From Balanoglossus misakiensis (lineage: Eukaryota; Hemichordata), in NCBI GenBank assembly GCA_040954595.2, contig CM082589.2, forward strand, positions 9,114,001 to 9,178,000: a stretch of DNA of 64,000 nucleotides, written 5' to 3'. Numbering within the stretch: position 1 is the stretch's first letter; each line of letters starts with the position of its first letter. The notes under the pieces were generated by a model that saw nothing but the letters and a program-made list of their open reading frames with translations, did not search any database and was not told the origin of the DNA. Positions 37,201-47,969 of the stretch are shown here, piece after piece. A program made the position numbers and the translations under genes.

Positions 37201-40200
37201 AATTTTTAACTACATGCTTATTCTATTGTGCCAGCTAGGAATGCATTAAAGGGACATTACCTATAACTTTTGGCTTTATTTCCAGATTTTTTTCCTTTTG
37301 TGTACAAAATGCAATTTCATGTTCTTCTCCAAACTGCATGCTAATATGCCCAGTACTCAACTTGTGTATATTTCCCATCTCTGTAACAACCATTGTTATT
37401 GTTGACTCATGAATTCTAGTCCGGACTTCAATTCAAATTTTGCAAAATAACAATGTTGAATATACACAAAGAGTACACAACTATCGAGGTATGCGTCACA
37501 AAGAGATGGCAAACTTATGCAAATAGAAGTTATGGAAAAAATATGTTAAATTTGGCAGCTCATGAGGCTTTAACTATGCATTATTTCTATAGTGTTAATG
37601 ATAGCTTCCACATCATAAGCACATCATAATAGTGTAGTTAACAATGTAAATTATATTTTTGATACTAGCGTTTTTATCAATATCTTTTCTGAAGCAAAAT
37701 GTTATGTGACTTCTGTGAAGGCATGGTGTTTAATTGAAAGGCATGCAAATTGAGTGTAAAAATTCCCAATATATATAACACATAACATATCTGTTCAAAT
37801 TCTGACAGGTGTTTTCCCGCCAAAAAGAATTCACAGCACTCATGAGACAACCTGGTGTCAAACGTAATACTACAAAGATTGTGTTAGCTGGATACGGTGG
37901 GAATGGCAAAACTACACTCAAAGAATCATTGCAGCGGGTGTGTAGAAATCTTTGATTATGAATGCCAATTATTGCTGTTTTTGAGGAGTGAAGGATTTGT
38001 GCAAATATTAAAGTTTTCATGAAGACTACATTTCAGTGGAAATCAGGGTACATATTTTGTTGACCAGCCAATTCTCCAAATATTTTATATTATTACAATA
38101 TGATTGGCATTAATCCAGCTTGCTGATTGGCCCGAGTCGCGGTTTATATCCTCAACGAGAAGACCTGAACCCTGAACAGTGAATAACTAAAAAATAACCG
38201 AAATGGGACACATAGAACAGAACGCCTCGCCTCGCTCAGTGATTATTTCCCGCCAAATATGCTAAGTTTCACCTGGGAGGTCTTATATCCGGAATCAAAT
38301 ACTCTCGCTTGCCGTTTATAAGTTTACAACCTCTAAATTATGAGAAAATCATCATTTATGTTCATATATTACAATGCAGAACTTTGTGCAAGCAAAATTG
38401 ACTCGACGGTCAGAAGAGAAAGCACCTTTACCAGGGAACATGCAGTACACACCAACACCCGGCATAGATGTAGCCACATTATCCATACCCAAGATTGGCA
38501 AGTTCAGTGTGTGGGACTTTGCGGGACAAACAGAATACTATGTCACACATAATATGTTCCTAAGGGTCGAGAATGCAGTGGTTTTATTGGTCTTCAAAAT
38601 GGCTGAGGACAAGCAGGATGTAGTTTGGACACCAAGAAAACTTATGCAACAGCAGAGACAAGAGGTGGGTCGTTGTTTTTTTGTTACTGATGATAAGTGA
38701 TATTAATACTTTGAGCAATTATGGAATAAAGGTAAAGATGAAACTCAGAAAGGGCACAGTGCATATATTACAATATTTTTTTTATTACTAAGCAGTGCAT
38801 CAGTGAATTAGGTGGTGCAATATTGTGAATGAAATTAAAGTAAAGATGAATGGCACAGTATATATATTTGTGAAACATTTATCTCTTTTTGTTTTTATCC
38901 AGATTTAGGGACTGATTGAATATAATATGATTGATGACTTTATATTCTTCTTCATGTCTTTCTTTAATAGGTGACATCATGGCTTGCATTCCTTAAGGCA
39001 ATCATACCACAAGATATGGATGAGGGTGGGAGTAAACCAAAAGTGATATTGATTGGAAGCAAGGCTGATTTGTTGAAAGCTGAACACAAGAAAGAAGGTA
39101 TGTTCAGTACATGTTTAGATAAAAGGTGACAAGAGCGAGGGTATTCACACAATTGGGAGCCTGGTGTGGGAGTACACTCAATCTGATTAAAACCAGATGT
39201 AGTGTTGGGCGCTGTCTTTACCTTTGCTGATTCTTGGCTGTTCTGTTCGAAAGGGACACCCATACTACATCTGAACCTATGCAAAAGGAGATCTCATTAC
39301 TATTCAACATTTTACCTATTCAGACAGTGTGATTGATGTAGAATTTCACCGGATGCTTTCAAAAAATACAAAACAGCACCAAAGTGGCCTCTTCTGTGTA
39401 CATGTCCATACTTTGTAAATAAAAATCTATCAAGAGATCATTACTTTTTTCTTGATAGCTGAATTGGTGATGAGGGAAATACTCCAGACAGCTCAGAAGA
39501 CCTTTGGCAAATACCTGAATATTCTTGATGAGACATTCATACTGAATTGTCACAACTCGCAGCATAATGATATGCACAGATTGCGTGAATGTCTACGAAG
39601 TGCAAAGGTATGGTTTTATAGATATTCTGCAATATGTGACTGGATTGAACATGTTAATTCATTAGGGCCATATTTGACAAAGGCATGCTTTACATCACCT
39701 TAATACTCTCATGTAATGCATAGAGTCCAAGAAAGCCAACTATCAGATAGTAATAACTGAACTCTTATCAGTGGGAAATAAGTCAAGGTTGTATACTTTT
39801 GACTTACCGGGTATCAGAACTGTCTAAAAGGGCGTTCTCACTGGCACGTTTACACTGGTGCTACATCGGTGTAGATTTGACATCGACGGAAAAAAACAAG
39901 TGAGAACGCTTTACACCGGTGTTGGGCCGGTGTTAATTTGCGACAGCGATGGGTGGTGGGTCAGGGCCAGTGCTGGGCCAGCACTCCGACGCAAATAATC
40001 AGTGAGAACGCAAAGATAAACAAACACCGTTCAAAAGCGCCACCCTGCAGTGACTTTTGGGTATGTTTATTAGGTATAGCCCATTGTCTTTGGTCAGTTT
40101 CCATTGTTAAGTCAATCACACTGGACGCGAGTGGTTTTCAAACCATTCGCAGTTTGCCAGGTCTGCAACACTTCAGTCTGCTACCAACTTTCAGAAGGTT

Positions 40201-43200
40201 CTCTCGATCACCAAAAAGCCGAGGCATTTTCCATTTATGGATTAACATTCATTTACTTCTAAACATTATCAAAACTGTCACAAAGTCGTCTAGAACGTAT
40301 ATGCAGGTATATAAACTGCAACATGTTGCTGTAATGTCCTCGACATCCTCAATTTTGTTAGTTGCCGTGTTGCTAAACATGGCCATTTAGACGGTGTTTA
40401 TTTCAAAACAGTGGCCAAAAGTTTAGTGTGTGGACGCAAGGAGATTCTGTGGGCTAATCCCCTGTGTTTGCAGAGAGTAAACACTGGCATAACACCGGTG
40501 TCCAAACTTTTAGTGAGAACAAGACTTTAAATAATGGGCTGTGTCTGTAAAGGGTGAATATCACTGTTGCCAGTATTGTTCGAGTTGCTTTTCTGAATGT
40601 TCATTTCACCAAACAACAGTATTATGGGGGTCATCGTTAAGACGTTTTTGAAACATCTCAGATGAAATACTGGCGTAAATTATCATGTGTGAATGGTTTA
40701 AGTGGTCCTGAAACGTCTCAGATTTGAGACGGCTTTGGTCAGACCTGAGCCAGTGTAAGGATTAACACCTCTCCGCAACCCATTGTTTGTGTGTGTGTAC
40801 ACAAGGCGACTTAAAGGATTAATGCTCTGTGTTTACTATTGGCAAATAGTGTCTATAAAATGTTTTGAATTTTACCCTGTCTGGACATGAACCTGGTATA
40901 TGTCGCTGTGTTAATGTTACAGAGAGAAGAATACATACCAAAGTTGTGTGCTAAGATACTTGATGGAAGAAGCAAATGGATTGTGAGCAGTTTCCCGGTC
41001 ATCAAATGGAAAACATATATAGAAAGAGTGAAAGAGTTGGATCGTTTCATTGATGAAGAGTTTCTAAAGAAAGCTACGAGATACCTTTACTACCTTGGGG
41101 AGGTAAGAAATCATTGCTGAAGACATTACCCCACTTGATCAGTAGGTTAAGAAATCTATGGAGGATACTGTAAAACAGGTTATTTCGCGAGCAATAAATT
41201 TTCATGAAATATGCGAGAGCCCCCAAAAATGTGAAAATACAAAAGTCGCATAAAATGTTTTTTTTCTTAGATAACAATGCAGTTAGTGAAATACGAGAAA
41301 GCCAAAATTAATCCATGCATAACAGTTGCTTCTTTTGATATCGCGAAAATTTCCTGTCGCGAAAAGAACCCGTTTTACAGTATGAAGTCATACTACAAGA
41401 AAATGTTCTCGCAAAGTTTGGAGAAAGTACAGTACTGCAATTATGTTTATCACAGAACAATTACTGATGAAACCTTTCCAAAGACCAACAGGAGTTCTGA
41501 AAGTTTTCTAGAAATTCTTTAAAACCTATCAATGTCAGGGTTCATCAAAAATAGAGGGCATCATTGACTTGAACATATAAACCATGGGATATGAAAAGCA
41601 AGTACTAATACAGAAACCAGAAATAACGCTGGAAAATTTGTTGACAGGGGGTGTGCTTGTGTCAACCGTTAAGTGCACTCTTTGTTTGATCATGATTAGT
41701 GTCATACAAATTTAACCCTTAAGAGGGATCTGGGGGTGAAAGGCTTGACAGAGCCTTTTGCTGAGGATCTAGACAGGGATTCAAGACTGAGAAAAAATAA
41801 CAGAAAAGGCCCTCTGCTATAAACATGTTTTTGTGGTCCATGTGTGTCACTAGTGTGGGTATAGCCCTGACATTGTTCCTAAATCACCAGTGGCAATATT
41901 GTGGCGTTGATGAGTTTTTTTTCGATCACTATAGCTGAGATGGTTTGGCCAGGCAAGGCTAGACTTGGCCTGGGTTTCGCGGTTTCCCTATGTATGATCA
42001 GCCATGCACACATCTACATACTGGTATGTGTGTCACTAAGATATATGCACAATTTCATTTGAATAAATGTCTCAAAACATAAGTATTTTTCCCCATTGTT
42101 TATTCACAGATGCTCCAAATCGAGAGTACCCTACCAGATTCAGATGACGTCATTGTTCTTGATCCCCAATGGTTATGTTCTAGAATATTCGGTCCCATGC
42201 TGGCTCCTGAAATATTTGAGCAGTTTGCAAACCGCTTGCCGCGGAAGTCCTTACATATGAGAAGCGAAATTGAGGAAGTTTTCCATGGTCTGGCAGATAT
42301 TGATTTGCTCATAAATCTTCTCAAAGAGTTTGACCTTCTCTACGAGGTCATTTCTGAATCCAATACTGTAACTGGGTATGTAATACCTGGGTTGTTGGAC
42401 ACAGATATGCCTGCAAATCAGTGGAAACAGGATGCTACTAATTTACTATGGCAGACGGTTCCAATGCAGAGATGATGCTGATAGTTTCTCGCCAGGATTT
42501 TTCCCCCGACTTCACGCCCGAATAGAATGCCATTTCCGAAAGATCAACCAACAAACAAGTGGTATATGGAAAAATGGCATCAAAGTGTGTCACAATGCAG
42601 AAGGCTTGGTGTATATGACAAAAGGTTGGAGAGCTATCCATGTTTGTGTTAGAGCAGAGAAAGAAGAGGAAATCGGCGAATGCTACAAATTATTAGAGAC
42701 AATAACTGATATTGTTTATGAAGTGTTAGAGATCTGCTGTCCTGGTACAAGACTTGACATCCACGTGTTGAGTTCAGATTCTCTTCGAAACCATCGCAAC
42801 CTTGAAGATGTCACATTCTATACATTGAAGCAAATTCGGGAAGCAGAAGAGAGGAATGAGAAGGTGTACAACGAGGAGATGGTGATTTCAGAAGCAGCTA
42901 CTGACTTGCTTTGTGCTGGGTATGATACAACCATCCTCCGACACAGTGGATATGAAAGTGATGTCAAGTGGATGCTGAAGGATGCCCTCAAGATATTTTC
43001 TAATATCATGGATATCATCCGTTTATCCGGCAATGACTACAGGGCTATGGCAGACTTGATGGGGATCCCTCGCATGGAGGTGGATTCATGGCAATACAGT
43101 GCATTGATTCAATCCCCCACACAACATGCTTTATCTGTTTGGTCCAAGGGCTGTGGAGGACAACAACGTGCAGGCCAACAGCCAACTGCAGATAAGAAAT

Positions 43201-43364
43201 TCTGTAAGAGCAATTTTTCCAACCTGGTTAAAATTCTTGAGCAAGAAAGTTGTGATGTCTACGCTGCCAGAGAAGAAATACATGAGATGTTCCGAAAACT
43301 TGGTGTGTCAGCTGATCATCATGATGTTGAAGATGACATGGCTCATCTACATCTAACGTCCTAA
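28261..43364 (+). CDS. Ankyrin-repeat ROC-COR death-domain protein (ROCO, DAPK1-like layout), 5' end not found
   Basis: Multi-exon gene for a large intracellular signalling GTPase. Exons from 28261 encode at least 16 ankyrin repeats, then ROC (P-loop GYGGNGKT, switch DFAGQ, SKAD as the G4 motif), COR, and a C-terminal death domain (about 42990-43290, with YRAMADLMGIPRMEVDSWQ). ROC-COR tandems dimerise and bind GTP, and death domains recruit partners in apoptosis or innate signalling. DAPK1 has the same order after its kinase; no kinase is visible here. Joins are 28261-28359, the ankyrin exons listed in the next entry, then 36140-36250, 37028-37087, 37809-37937, 38380-38664, 38971-39097, 39459-39607, 40923-41102 and 42110-43364. 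Splice phases agree throughout. A one-base break near 42434-42442 disrupts the last exon. Upstream exons are hidden or lie left of the transposon block. Confidence 0.85.
28640..31440 (+). other. Long intron inside the ankyrin array
   Basis: This 2.8-kb intron separates the second and third ankyrin exons, where other introns are ~150 bp. It holds two copies of a small repeat (28745-28810 and 28929-28995, tcctttgaatcaaaact), also found at 35085-35140. It also holds the arm of a foldback element at 29370-29486. The rest (29490-31380) shows no gene, splice-bounded exon or protein motif I can support. Confidence 0.6.
29370..29486 (+). mobile_element. Single arm of the 58.5-kb-type foldback element
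   Basis: The sequence from tgtgtggtcgaacgttgatt to gactttgtccctttaa matches one arm of the foldback at 58529-58856 and the right part of 44598-44790. The opposite arm and centre are absent. Confidence 0.7.
35041..35079 (+). pseudogene. Dead 17th ankyrin exon
   Basis: A good acceptor (catgacttacag) precedes aaaggagacc. The ankyrin frame then reads KGDPLDFAAYVI and stops at 35077-35079. The usual gacacccct is shortened, and the rest of the exon is replaced by the small interspersed repeat (tcctttgaatcaaaact). No donor follows. If spliced in, it would end the protein after the ankyrin repeats. Confidence 0.75.
35420..36075. repeat. G/C-run-rich repeat and a ~90-bp direct repeat
   Basis: 35440-35575 has a long G run and several C runs, close to assembly limits. 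35752-35845 and 35980-36072 are diverged direct copies (gctcaaagttgcatt..., then aaagcaaatta). No coding content is supported; the frames here are low complexity. Confidence 0.6.
36140..36250 (+). CDS. ROCO gene exon: degenerate ankyrin/linker, GC donor
   Basis: The acceptor is cattttcag. The exon encodes NGVTPCQEAGRKAG, then a linker ending in NEKVYQ (37 residues). NGVTPCQEA is a weak ankyrin start. The donor reads cag|gcaagt, a GC-AG intron, with phase 0 on both sides. It links the ankyrin array to the ROC domain. Lower certainty than its neighbours because no GT donor is present. Confidence 0.6.
36679..36989. mobile_element. Foldback element joined to a TIR element
   Basis: 36679-36819 is a near-perfect palindrome with arms gcaataaaacacccccagcc / ggctgggggtgttttattgc and further pairing through tcgattttgaccagttca. 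It is followed at once by a unit bounded by inverted repeats (36820-36845 and 36967-36989, ttatattatgccagtatatt type). The same pairing of modules occurs at 46371-46943 and 56756-57207. No protein. Confidence 0.8.
37028..37087 (+). CDS. ROCO gene exon: linker before ROC
   Basis: 60 bp, phase 0 to phase 0, acceptor aaaatacag, donor gtacgt. Encodes AVINSVYDRDDKRDLINHHK, a charged helix-like linker between the ankyrin region and the GTPase. Confidence 0.7.
37809..37937 (+). CDS. ROCO gene exon: ROC P-loop
   Basis: 43 codons, acceptor tctgacag, donor gtgtgt. Contains KIVLAGYGGNGKTTLKESL, a Walker A motif after a hydrophobic strand, which marks the start of the ROC GTPase. Confidence 0.88.
38380..38664 (+). 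CDS. ROCO gene exon: ROC switch region
   Basis: 95 codons, acceptor acaatgcag, donor gtgggt. Contains GIDVATLSI, then KFSVWDFAGQTEYYVTHNMF, the DxxGQ switch II motif, and NAVVLLVFKM. Joins in phase with the P-loop exon. Confidence 0.9.
38971..39097 (+). CDS. ROCO gene exon: ROC G4 motif
   Basis: Starts VTSWLAFLKAIIP and includes PKVILIGSKADLLKAEHKK; SKAD is the guanine-recognition motif (NKxD class). Donor gtatgt, ends in phase 1. Confidence 0.88.
39459..39607 (+). CDS. ROCO gene exon: ROC C-terminal part
   Basis: The acceptor cttgatag completes an alanine codon left by the previous exon. Encodes LVMREILQTAQKTFGKYLNI, then FILNCHNSQ and LRECLRSAK. Ends in phase 0 at gtatgg. Confidence 0.85.
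39827..40529. mobile_element. Non-autonomous TIR element in a ROCO intron
   Basis: The ends are degenerate inverted repeats of ~40 bp: aaagggcgttctcactggca on the left, and on the right a sequence whose complement reads aaagtcttgttctcactaaa. Internal repeats of tgagaacg and accggtgt are seen. An open frame at 39938-40390 has no recognisable protein. Superfamily not assigned. Confidence 0.55.
40626..40842. repeat. Interspersed repeat, short form of 11163-11800
   Basis: Shares gtctcagatttgagac, cctctccgcaacccattgt and gcgacttaaaggattaatgc with the copy at 11163-11800. It lacks that copy's ~410-bp internal segment. Confidence 0.7.
40923..41102 (+). CDS. ROCO gene exon: start of COR
   Basis: 60 codons after acceptor ttaatgttacag; donor gtaaga. 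Encodes SFPVIKWKTYIERVKELD and ATRYLYYLGE, matching the N-terminal COR pattern that follows ROC. Confidence 0.85.
41168..41380. mobile_element. 213-bp MITE with TA target duplication
   Basis: Left end ctgtaaaacaggttatttcg, right end the complement with two or three changes (cgaaaagaacccgttttacag), flanked on both sides by TA (41166-41167, 41381-41382). This fits a Tc1/mariner-type non-autonomous element inside a ROCO intron. The short frame inside is not a gene. Confidence 0.7.
42110..43364 (+). CDS. ROCO gene last exon: COR and death domain, frame broken once
   Basis: Acceptor tattcacag, phase 0. The first part (42110 to about 42440) reads IVLDPQWLCSRIFGP through VTGYVIPGLLDTD, typical COR. 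The conserved continuation (IYYGRRFQC, then DDADSFSPGFFPRLHARI) lies in the next frame from about 42441 and runs to the TAA at 43362-43364. Without a shift the protein stops at 42473-42475. One surplus base between 42434 and 42442 explains this. The later part ends with a death-domain-like helix bundle (about 42990-43290). The long undamaged second frame argues for a recent lesion or an assembly error. Confidence 0.85.
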
Positions 43365-44597
43365 GATGATGACATCAACATCTCTGAAGCAGACCATTGT
43401 GACGTCAGTATATCAATTTCTGATTAGTATGGCAAATGATGGCAGTATTTCCATGGAACTTGTTGCAATGTCTGAGAAATTTAACTGAGTAACGTAATGT
43501 GCGTGTGCAAGGAAAAGGTTCCGTACACACATACTGTTATAAGCCCTGCAGAGAAATCAAAGCCAATACACCAAACCACCCTCCACCATTACTGTCTTCT
43601 CAATAACCAGGCTGTACAACGAGGAGATGGTGATTGCAGAAACAGCTACCAACAGGTGACACAACTAAAGATAAATGAATGGAATCTGTGACATAGATCT
43701 AGAATGAGATAACAGAAAGTGAATTACCCAAATACAGTACAAGACCATCCTGCAGATACTGACCTATTTGAAGTGTATGTAATGGTTAATTACAAATTAA
43801 ATCACTCTAAGGAACATGATGTCATGTCAGCTTCACAGGATGGAGACACATGCAAATAAAGTGAGTCAATTACAATTATGAGAAAGTGACTACTAAGAAA
43901 TTGTCATGTTGAGTTTACAAACTGCAGCTAATGACATCAATGACCATTATAGCAAAATAAAGTTGATTTTTTTTAAAATTCTAGTGATTTTTGTGATTTG
44001 TTGCAACATTTTTTATTCAAATTATTGTTTTCACCAAAAAGCTGTACAGTAATATTTTTAATCCTGATCATCAATATCTTCATTAGAAACATTACTTTTG
44101 TTTGTTGACAGATTTAGGAAATTCACTCATGTTCACAATGATTTTGTGTAATGTTCTGGACTTCGGTTTTGATGTGTACTATTTCCCAAAAGCAAATGAC
44201 TACCCAAGAATATGCAATTTAAGAGAGGTTGTCATACACTTCTTGCTTTCAATTACATTGAACACACTCTCAACATCTTTTTTCTATGTACACAAGTTGT
44301 CACTTCAAGATCATTCATATTAGGATTGAGAAACTATTTTCTTAATTTTGAATTATAAACTAATACAGACATCACCATTCACATTTTGCAGACATGCTAT
44401 TTAGGTGGTCGACATATCTTTATATTTTTAGTATTAAAATGTGGGAAGAGTCACTTTGAAAACAGAAAAAAATTTGCTTTCTCAAAAATAAAAATACTTC
44501 AAATTTTCTCAATACACATTGAATGGTGGCCATCTTGATTTTAAAATTTGAATCAGTTTCGCTTTATCATTCAAAATTATGCCTGTTTAAAGGATAT
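43365..44597 (+). other. 3' flank of the ROCO gene
   Basis: Possible poly(A) signals AATAAA are at 43855-43860 and 43956-43961. A ~42-bp copy of the ROCO last exon (gtacaacgaggagatggtga, original near 42866) lies at 43612-43655. cttcacaggatggagacaca at 43831-43850 resembles an ankyrin exon start but stops after DGDTCK. Beyond 44000 nothing is recognisable. Confidence 0.5.
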
Positions 44598-44790
44598 AAG
44601 AGTAAAAATCTCGCCAAAATGAATAAACGGTAGAGACCGATTATTCATTTTGACGAGTGTTTTACTCTCGTGTCTACAAGTGAGATGGAAGTTGTGGGTG
44701 GTCGAACGTTGATTCACTATATATCCACAGTCTTGTATCAAACATAATTAACAGAAAAATGGCAGCGAGAGAGAGATTTTGTCCCTTTAA
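44598..44790. mobile_element. Partial foldback element (centre plus right arm)
   Basis: The palindromic centre agagtaaaaatctcgccaaa ... attttgacgagtgttttact is followed by the arm gtcgaacgttgattcacta ... gactttgtccctttaa-like sequence. It matches 58529-58856 without the left arm. Confidence 0.75.
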
Positions 44791-46370
44791 ATGTTATTCC
44801 ATGTATGACCTCATCTTGGATATGAATATTATCTGTTACCAATCCTTGCAATGTAGTTTCCATAACTGCAGTTTTACAGCTCTTTTTCATGAGGACTTGA
44901 GAAATGAATTATTTACTGCTTCTTCACAGCCAGAAAGATTCTTTATAGGTATTTAAAATCCTTGATGTGTTCAAAATAAATCTGTTACTTTTGCAATCTT
45001 TTGTGTATATGTGTGTCCATTGTTAGCATCCGCCCACCCCCCCCCCCCCCACCCCCCGAGTTGAACACGGGCTGCCAAATTATTGCAATACAAGACATGA
45101 ACTATTCCTACTTGCTTCTCATGTTTGGTTTTAATGTGCACCTTCAAAATCAGTCATATTCTCCTCAATACAACTTTAGATTATTCTTGCTTAAAACAAA
45201 GAATACAGATTAATTATTCATCGTAAAAATTTGAATGACAAAAAATGTCTCAAATTTGAAATTCAAAATGGCGCTATAACTCCATGGTGAACATTGTTTA
45301 TTTTTTTATGAAACCAAGGTGATGAAAATCATTTTTTTCAAATAGACTTCATATACACTTTAATACAAAAACATGGAAGAGATTGGAGGACTGATTTTTG
45401 TGAAAATAACCAACTTAATGAATTTTTTTTCACTCAACTACTGGAAAGTAAGCTGGGCTTTGATTGGTTGCTGACTGAGACAAATGTGTAGATAACCAAT
45501 CACAACACAGCTACCTTCATGATTGAGCATGTAGAAAGTGTAGTCTCCCTCAGAAATCGCCCAAAACATCGCTATTAATGCGAGCAGAGGATAGCATGTA
45601 TGAACTTTGACATGAAATTGGTAGTTACCCTGGTTACGACGTTGATTTGTGACTGGTACACTTTCCACCCTTTGAAGAAAGAAAAAAAGAAACAAGTTCT
45701 TTTCTGTGCAACACTTCAGAGTCACAAGTGATTTTCATCAAGAGAAACTTCTATCAGGCAAATTTTACTTGAAATGTTTGAAGAATTGGCACTGGGTTGA
45801 TTTTATTTTGGAGTGAGTTAAGTACTCAGGGAGTCATCATTTGGTATCCCCAGGGGGGTCTAGATGCTGTTTTCTGGGGGGAGAGACAATTCATTCCAGT
45901 GGAATGTGACACTTAGGAAATAAATAGACCATAGCACCAAAAAGAACAATTTCAGAATAAAATCCCTCATAACAGATCAGCTCACAATCAGAATGCAGAT
46001 AAGTATATGAGATAAGAGAAATTCCAACAAATGTCTTCATATTTGACTTCCAGTCCAACTTGAGTGGAAATGGCATAAACTTCAATGATTTTGTGCCCTT
46101 GAGCAAGGCACTTTTTATTCCCATTGATCTGGGGGGACTGACTTTGTATAGATGATTGTTCTAGTCATCCTATCCTAGGTAGACAACATTTCTGTGTTTG
46201 ATATGGATGAATTAAATAAATAAAAAACTGCATCGTTAGCCATTTTTGAATGCTGCTAAATAATAAATATATCCAGAATTTGATAAAACAATTCTATTTG
46301 AAATCCATTGTTTTCTTTGGCAATATATGACAATAATTTTGTCGCAAATATATAAATGGTATATATACAG
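44791..46370. other. No recognisable gene
   Basis: Contains a C run (45029-45058) and a few open frames without recognisable domains (45438-45725, 45891-46124 on the minus strand). No convincing splice-bounded exon or known repeat was identified. Confidence 0.5.
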
Positions 46371-46943
46371 TATTATATTATATCATGCTACCGTCCGCAA
46401 TTCTGATTGGACGAGAGCTCAATCCAGCGATGCTAAAATACTCATAATGCACTGCTGGCAGAGCTAAAACGGGCCCCTGCTGAACTAGCATATGGCAGCA
46501 AAAACCACAGTTGCGCGTGTTTAAACCAAATAAATAAAACAACAATACTGTTGAATTAACGGACGTTTTATTTTGGAATTGCTCTGTGGAAATATTTTTC
46601 ACTTTGCCACGCGCGATGCCCGTCTTGTCACTTTTTGGCGTCTGCTTCATGTTTAATGCTCGATCCCGGCTGGATCCCGGCCGCTCGTGTTTACATTCAT
46701 CGTCGCCATGTTGGTTCACGATCGTAATTTCTCTTTATGCCGCCGTTTCGGTAAGAAAATGACACTGATATGCCTCAAAAACAATTGTTGATATAATATA
46801 ATAGCAATAAAACACCCCAGCCATGGTATACCACTCGATTTTGACCAGTTCAACTCCTTATACGCACTCGCTATCGCTCGTGCGTATATGTCGTGAACTG
46901 GTCAAAATCTCGTGGTATACCATGGCTGGGGATGTTTTATTGC
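46371..46943. mobile_element. TIR element joined to a foldback element
   Basis: 46371-46803 is bounded by 15-bp inverted repeats (tattatattatatca / tgatataatataata). 46804-46943 is a 140-bp palindrome of the same family as 36679-36819 (gcaataaaacaccccagcca arms). Relative to 36679-36989 the whole arrangement is inverted. Confidence 0.75.
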
Positions 46944-47479
46944 TTAATTAACTTGGTTTTTGTAGCAACTGATATTAGCAACGTTTTCATGAATTAACGA
47001 AGAAAAATATAGTTTTGAAGTTCTCAGGAATACACCCAAATTATGTATACATGAACACTGTCCAAATAGACTATGGTTCTCAAAATCCCAAATTGATGCT
47101 TTTAAGGGAGGCTTCAGTAATTACAGCCGTGGGTTGGGGGAAGTTGGTGACGGTCCATCATGTAAATGTGACAGACAGCATTCCTGTATGGCTAGGGAAG
47201 GATGTGTGTTGCTATGACAACACCTCCCTTAATCAGCACATGCACAGGCACATTGACCTATACATAAGAGCGAACCCAGTATTCAAACTACTTGAAAGTA
47301 CTGTTTAAACAGCCAAACTTTTTACATACAAGGAATACGGTAATGTTTGGTTTGTAAAAAGTAGTTCATACTCAATCCTTTTCTGGGCACTTTTAATTTG
47401 TCTTCTTGCTCGCCTCCTTAAAACTTTCAGAGACTTCAATTCAACAGAAAATTCTTTCACCATTTGCAGCAGTAAGTCT

Positions 47480-47935
47480 GCGGACTATTTCAAACAACTT
47501 ACCATAAAATACCCACCTTGGGAGTGGACGGATTGACAAGAAGAAGTGTTTATCACCATCAAGAACTGACTAATGAGTGATACAATCATGGCATACTTCG
47601 ATCCGAAGAAAGAAACCGAAATAGTTGTAGATGCCAGCCCAGTAGGTTTATAGCAGCCATGTTAACCCAGAAAAGCAAAAGCGACGCGTCGACGACGCAC
47701 CACGAGTTCTGTGCTACGGAAGCAGATCACTCACACCAGTCAAACAACGATATTTTCAAACACAAAGACAGGCCTTTGACGTTGTATGGGCATGCGAACG
47801 ATTCCACTTGTATGTATATGGTCAGAAATTCACCATTGTGACAGACCACAAGCCGTTGGTCCACATATACAACAATCCAATTTCGAAACCACCTGCCAGA
47901 ATCGAACGTTGGGCACTGAAGCCGTCGGCACAGAA
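47480..47935 (+). pseudogene. Ty3/gypsy retrotransposon remnant (RT-RNase H junction)
   Basis: A decayed pol fragment. One frame reads IMAYFDPKKETEIVVDASPV, the start of RNase H, and is closed by a stop near 47651. Another frame carries FTIVTDHKPLVHIYNN (47829-47876), the later RNase H segment. Upstream, PPWEWTD has a stop directly after it. Stops and frame changes show it is long dead. No LTRs, integrase or protease were seen nearby; a GAA run follows at 47942-47965. Confidence 0.75.
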
Positions 47936-47969
47936 ATTAACAAGAAGAAGAAGAAGAAGAAAATGAGCA

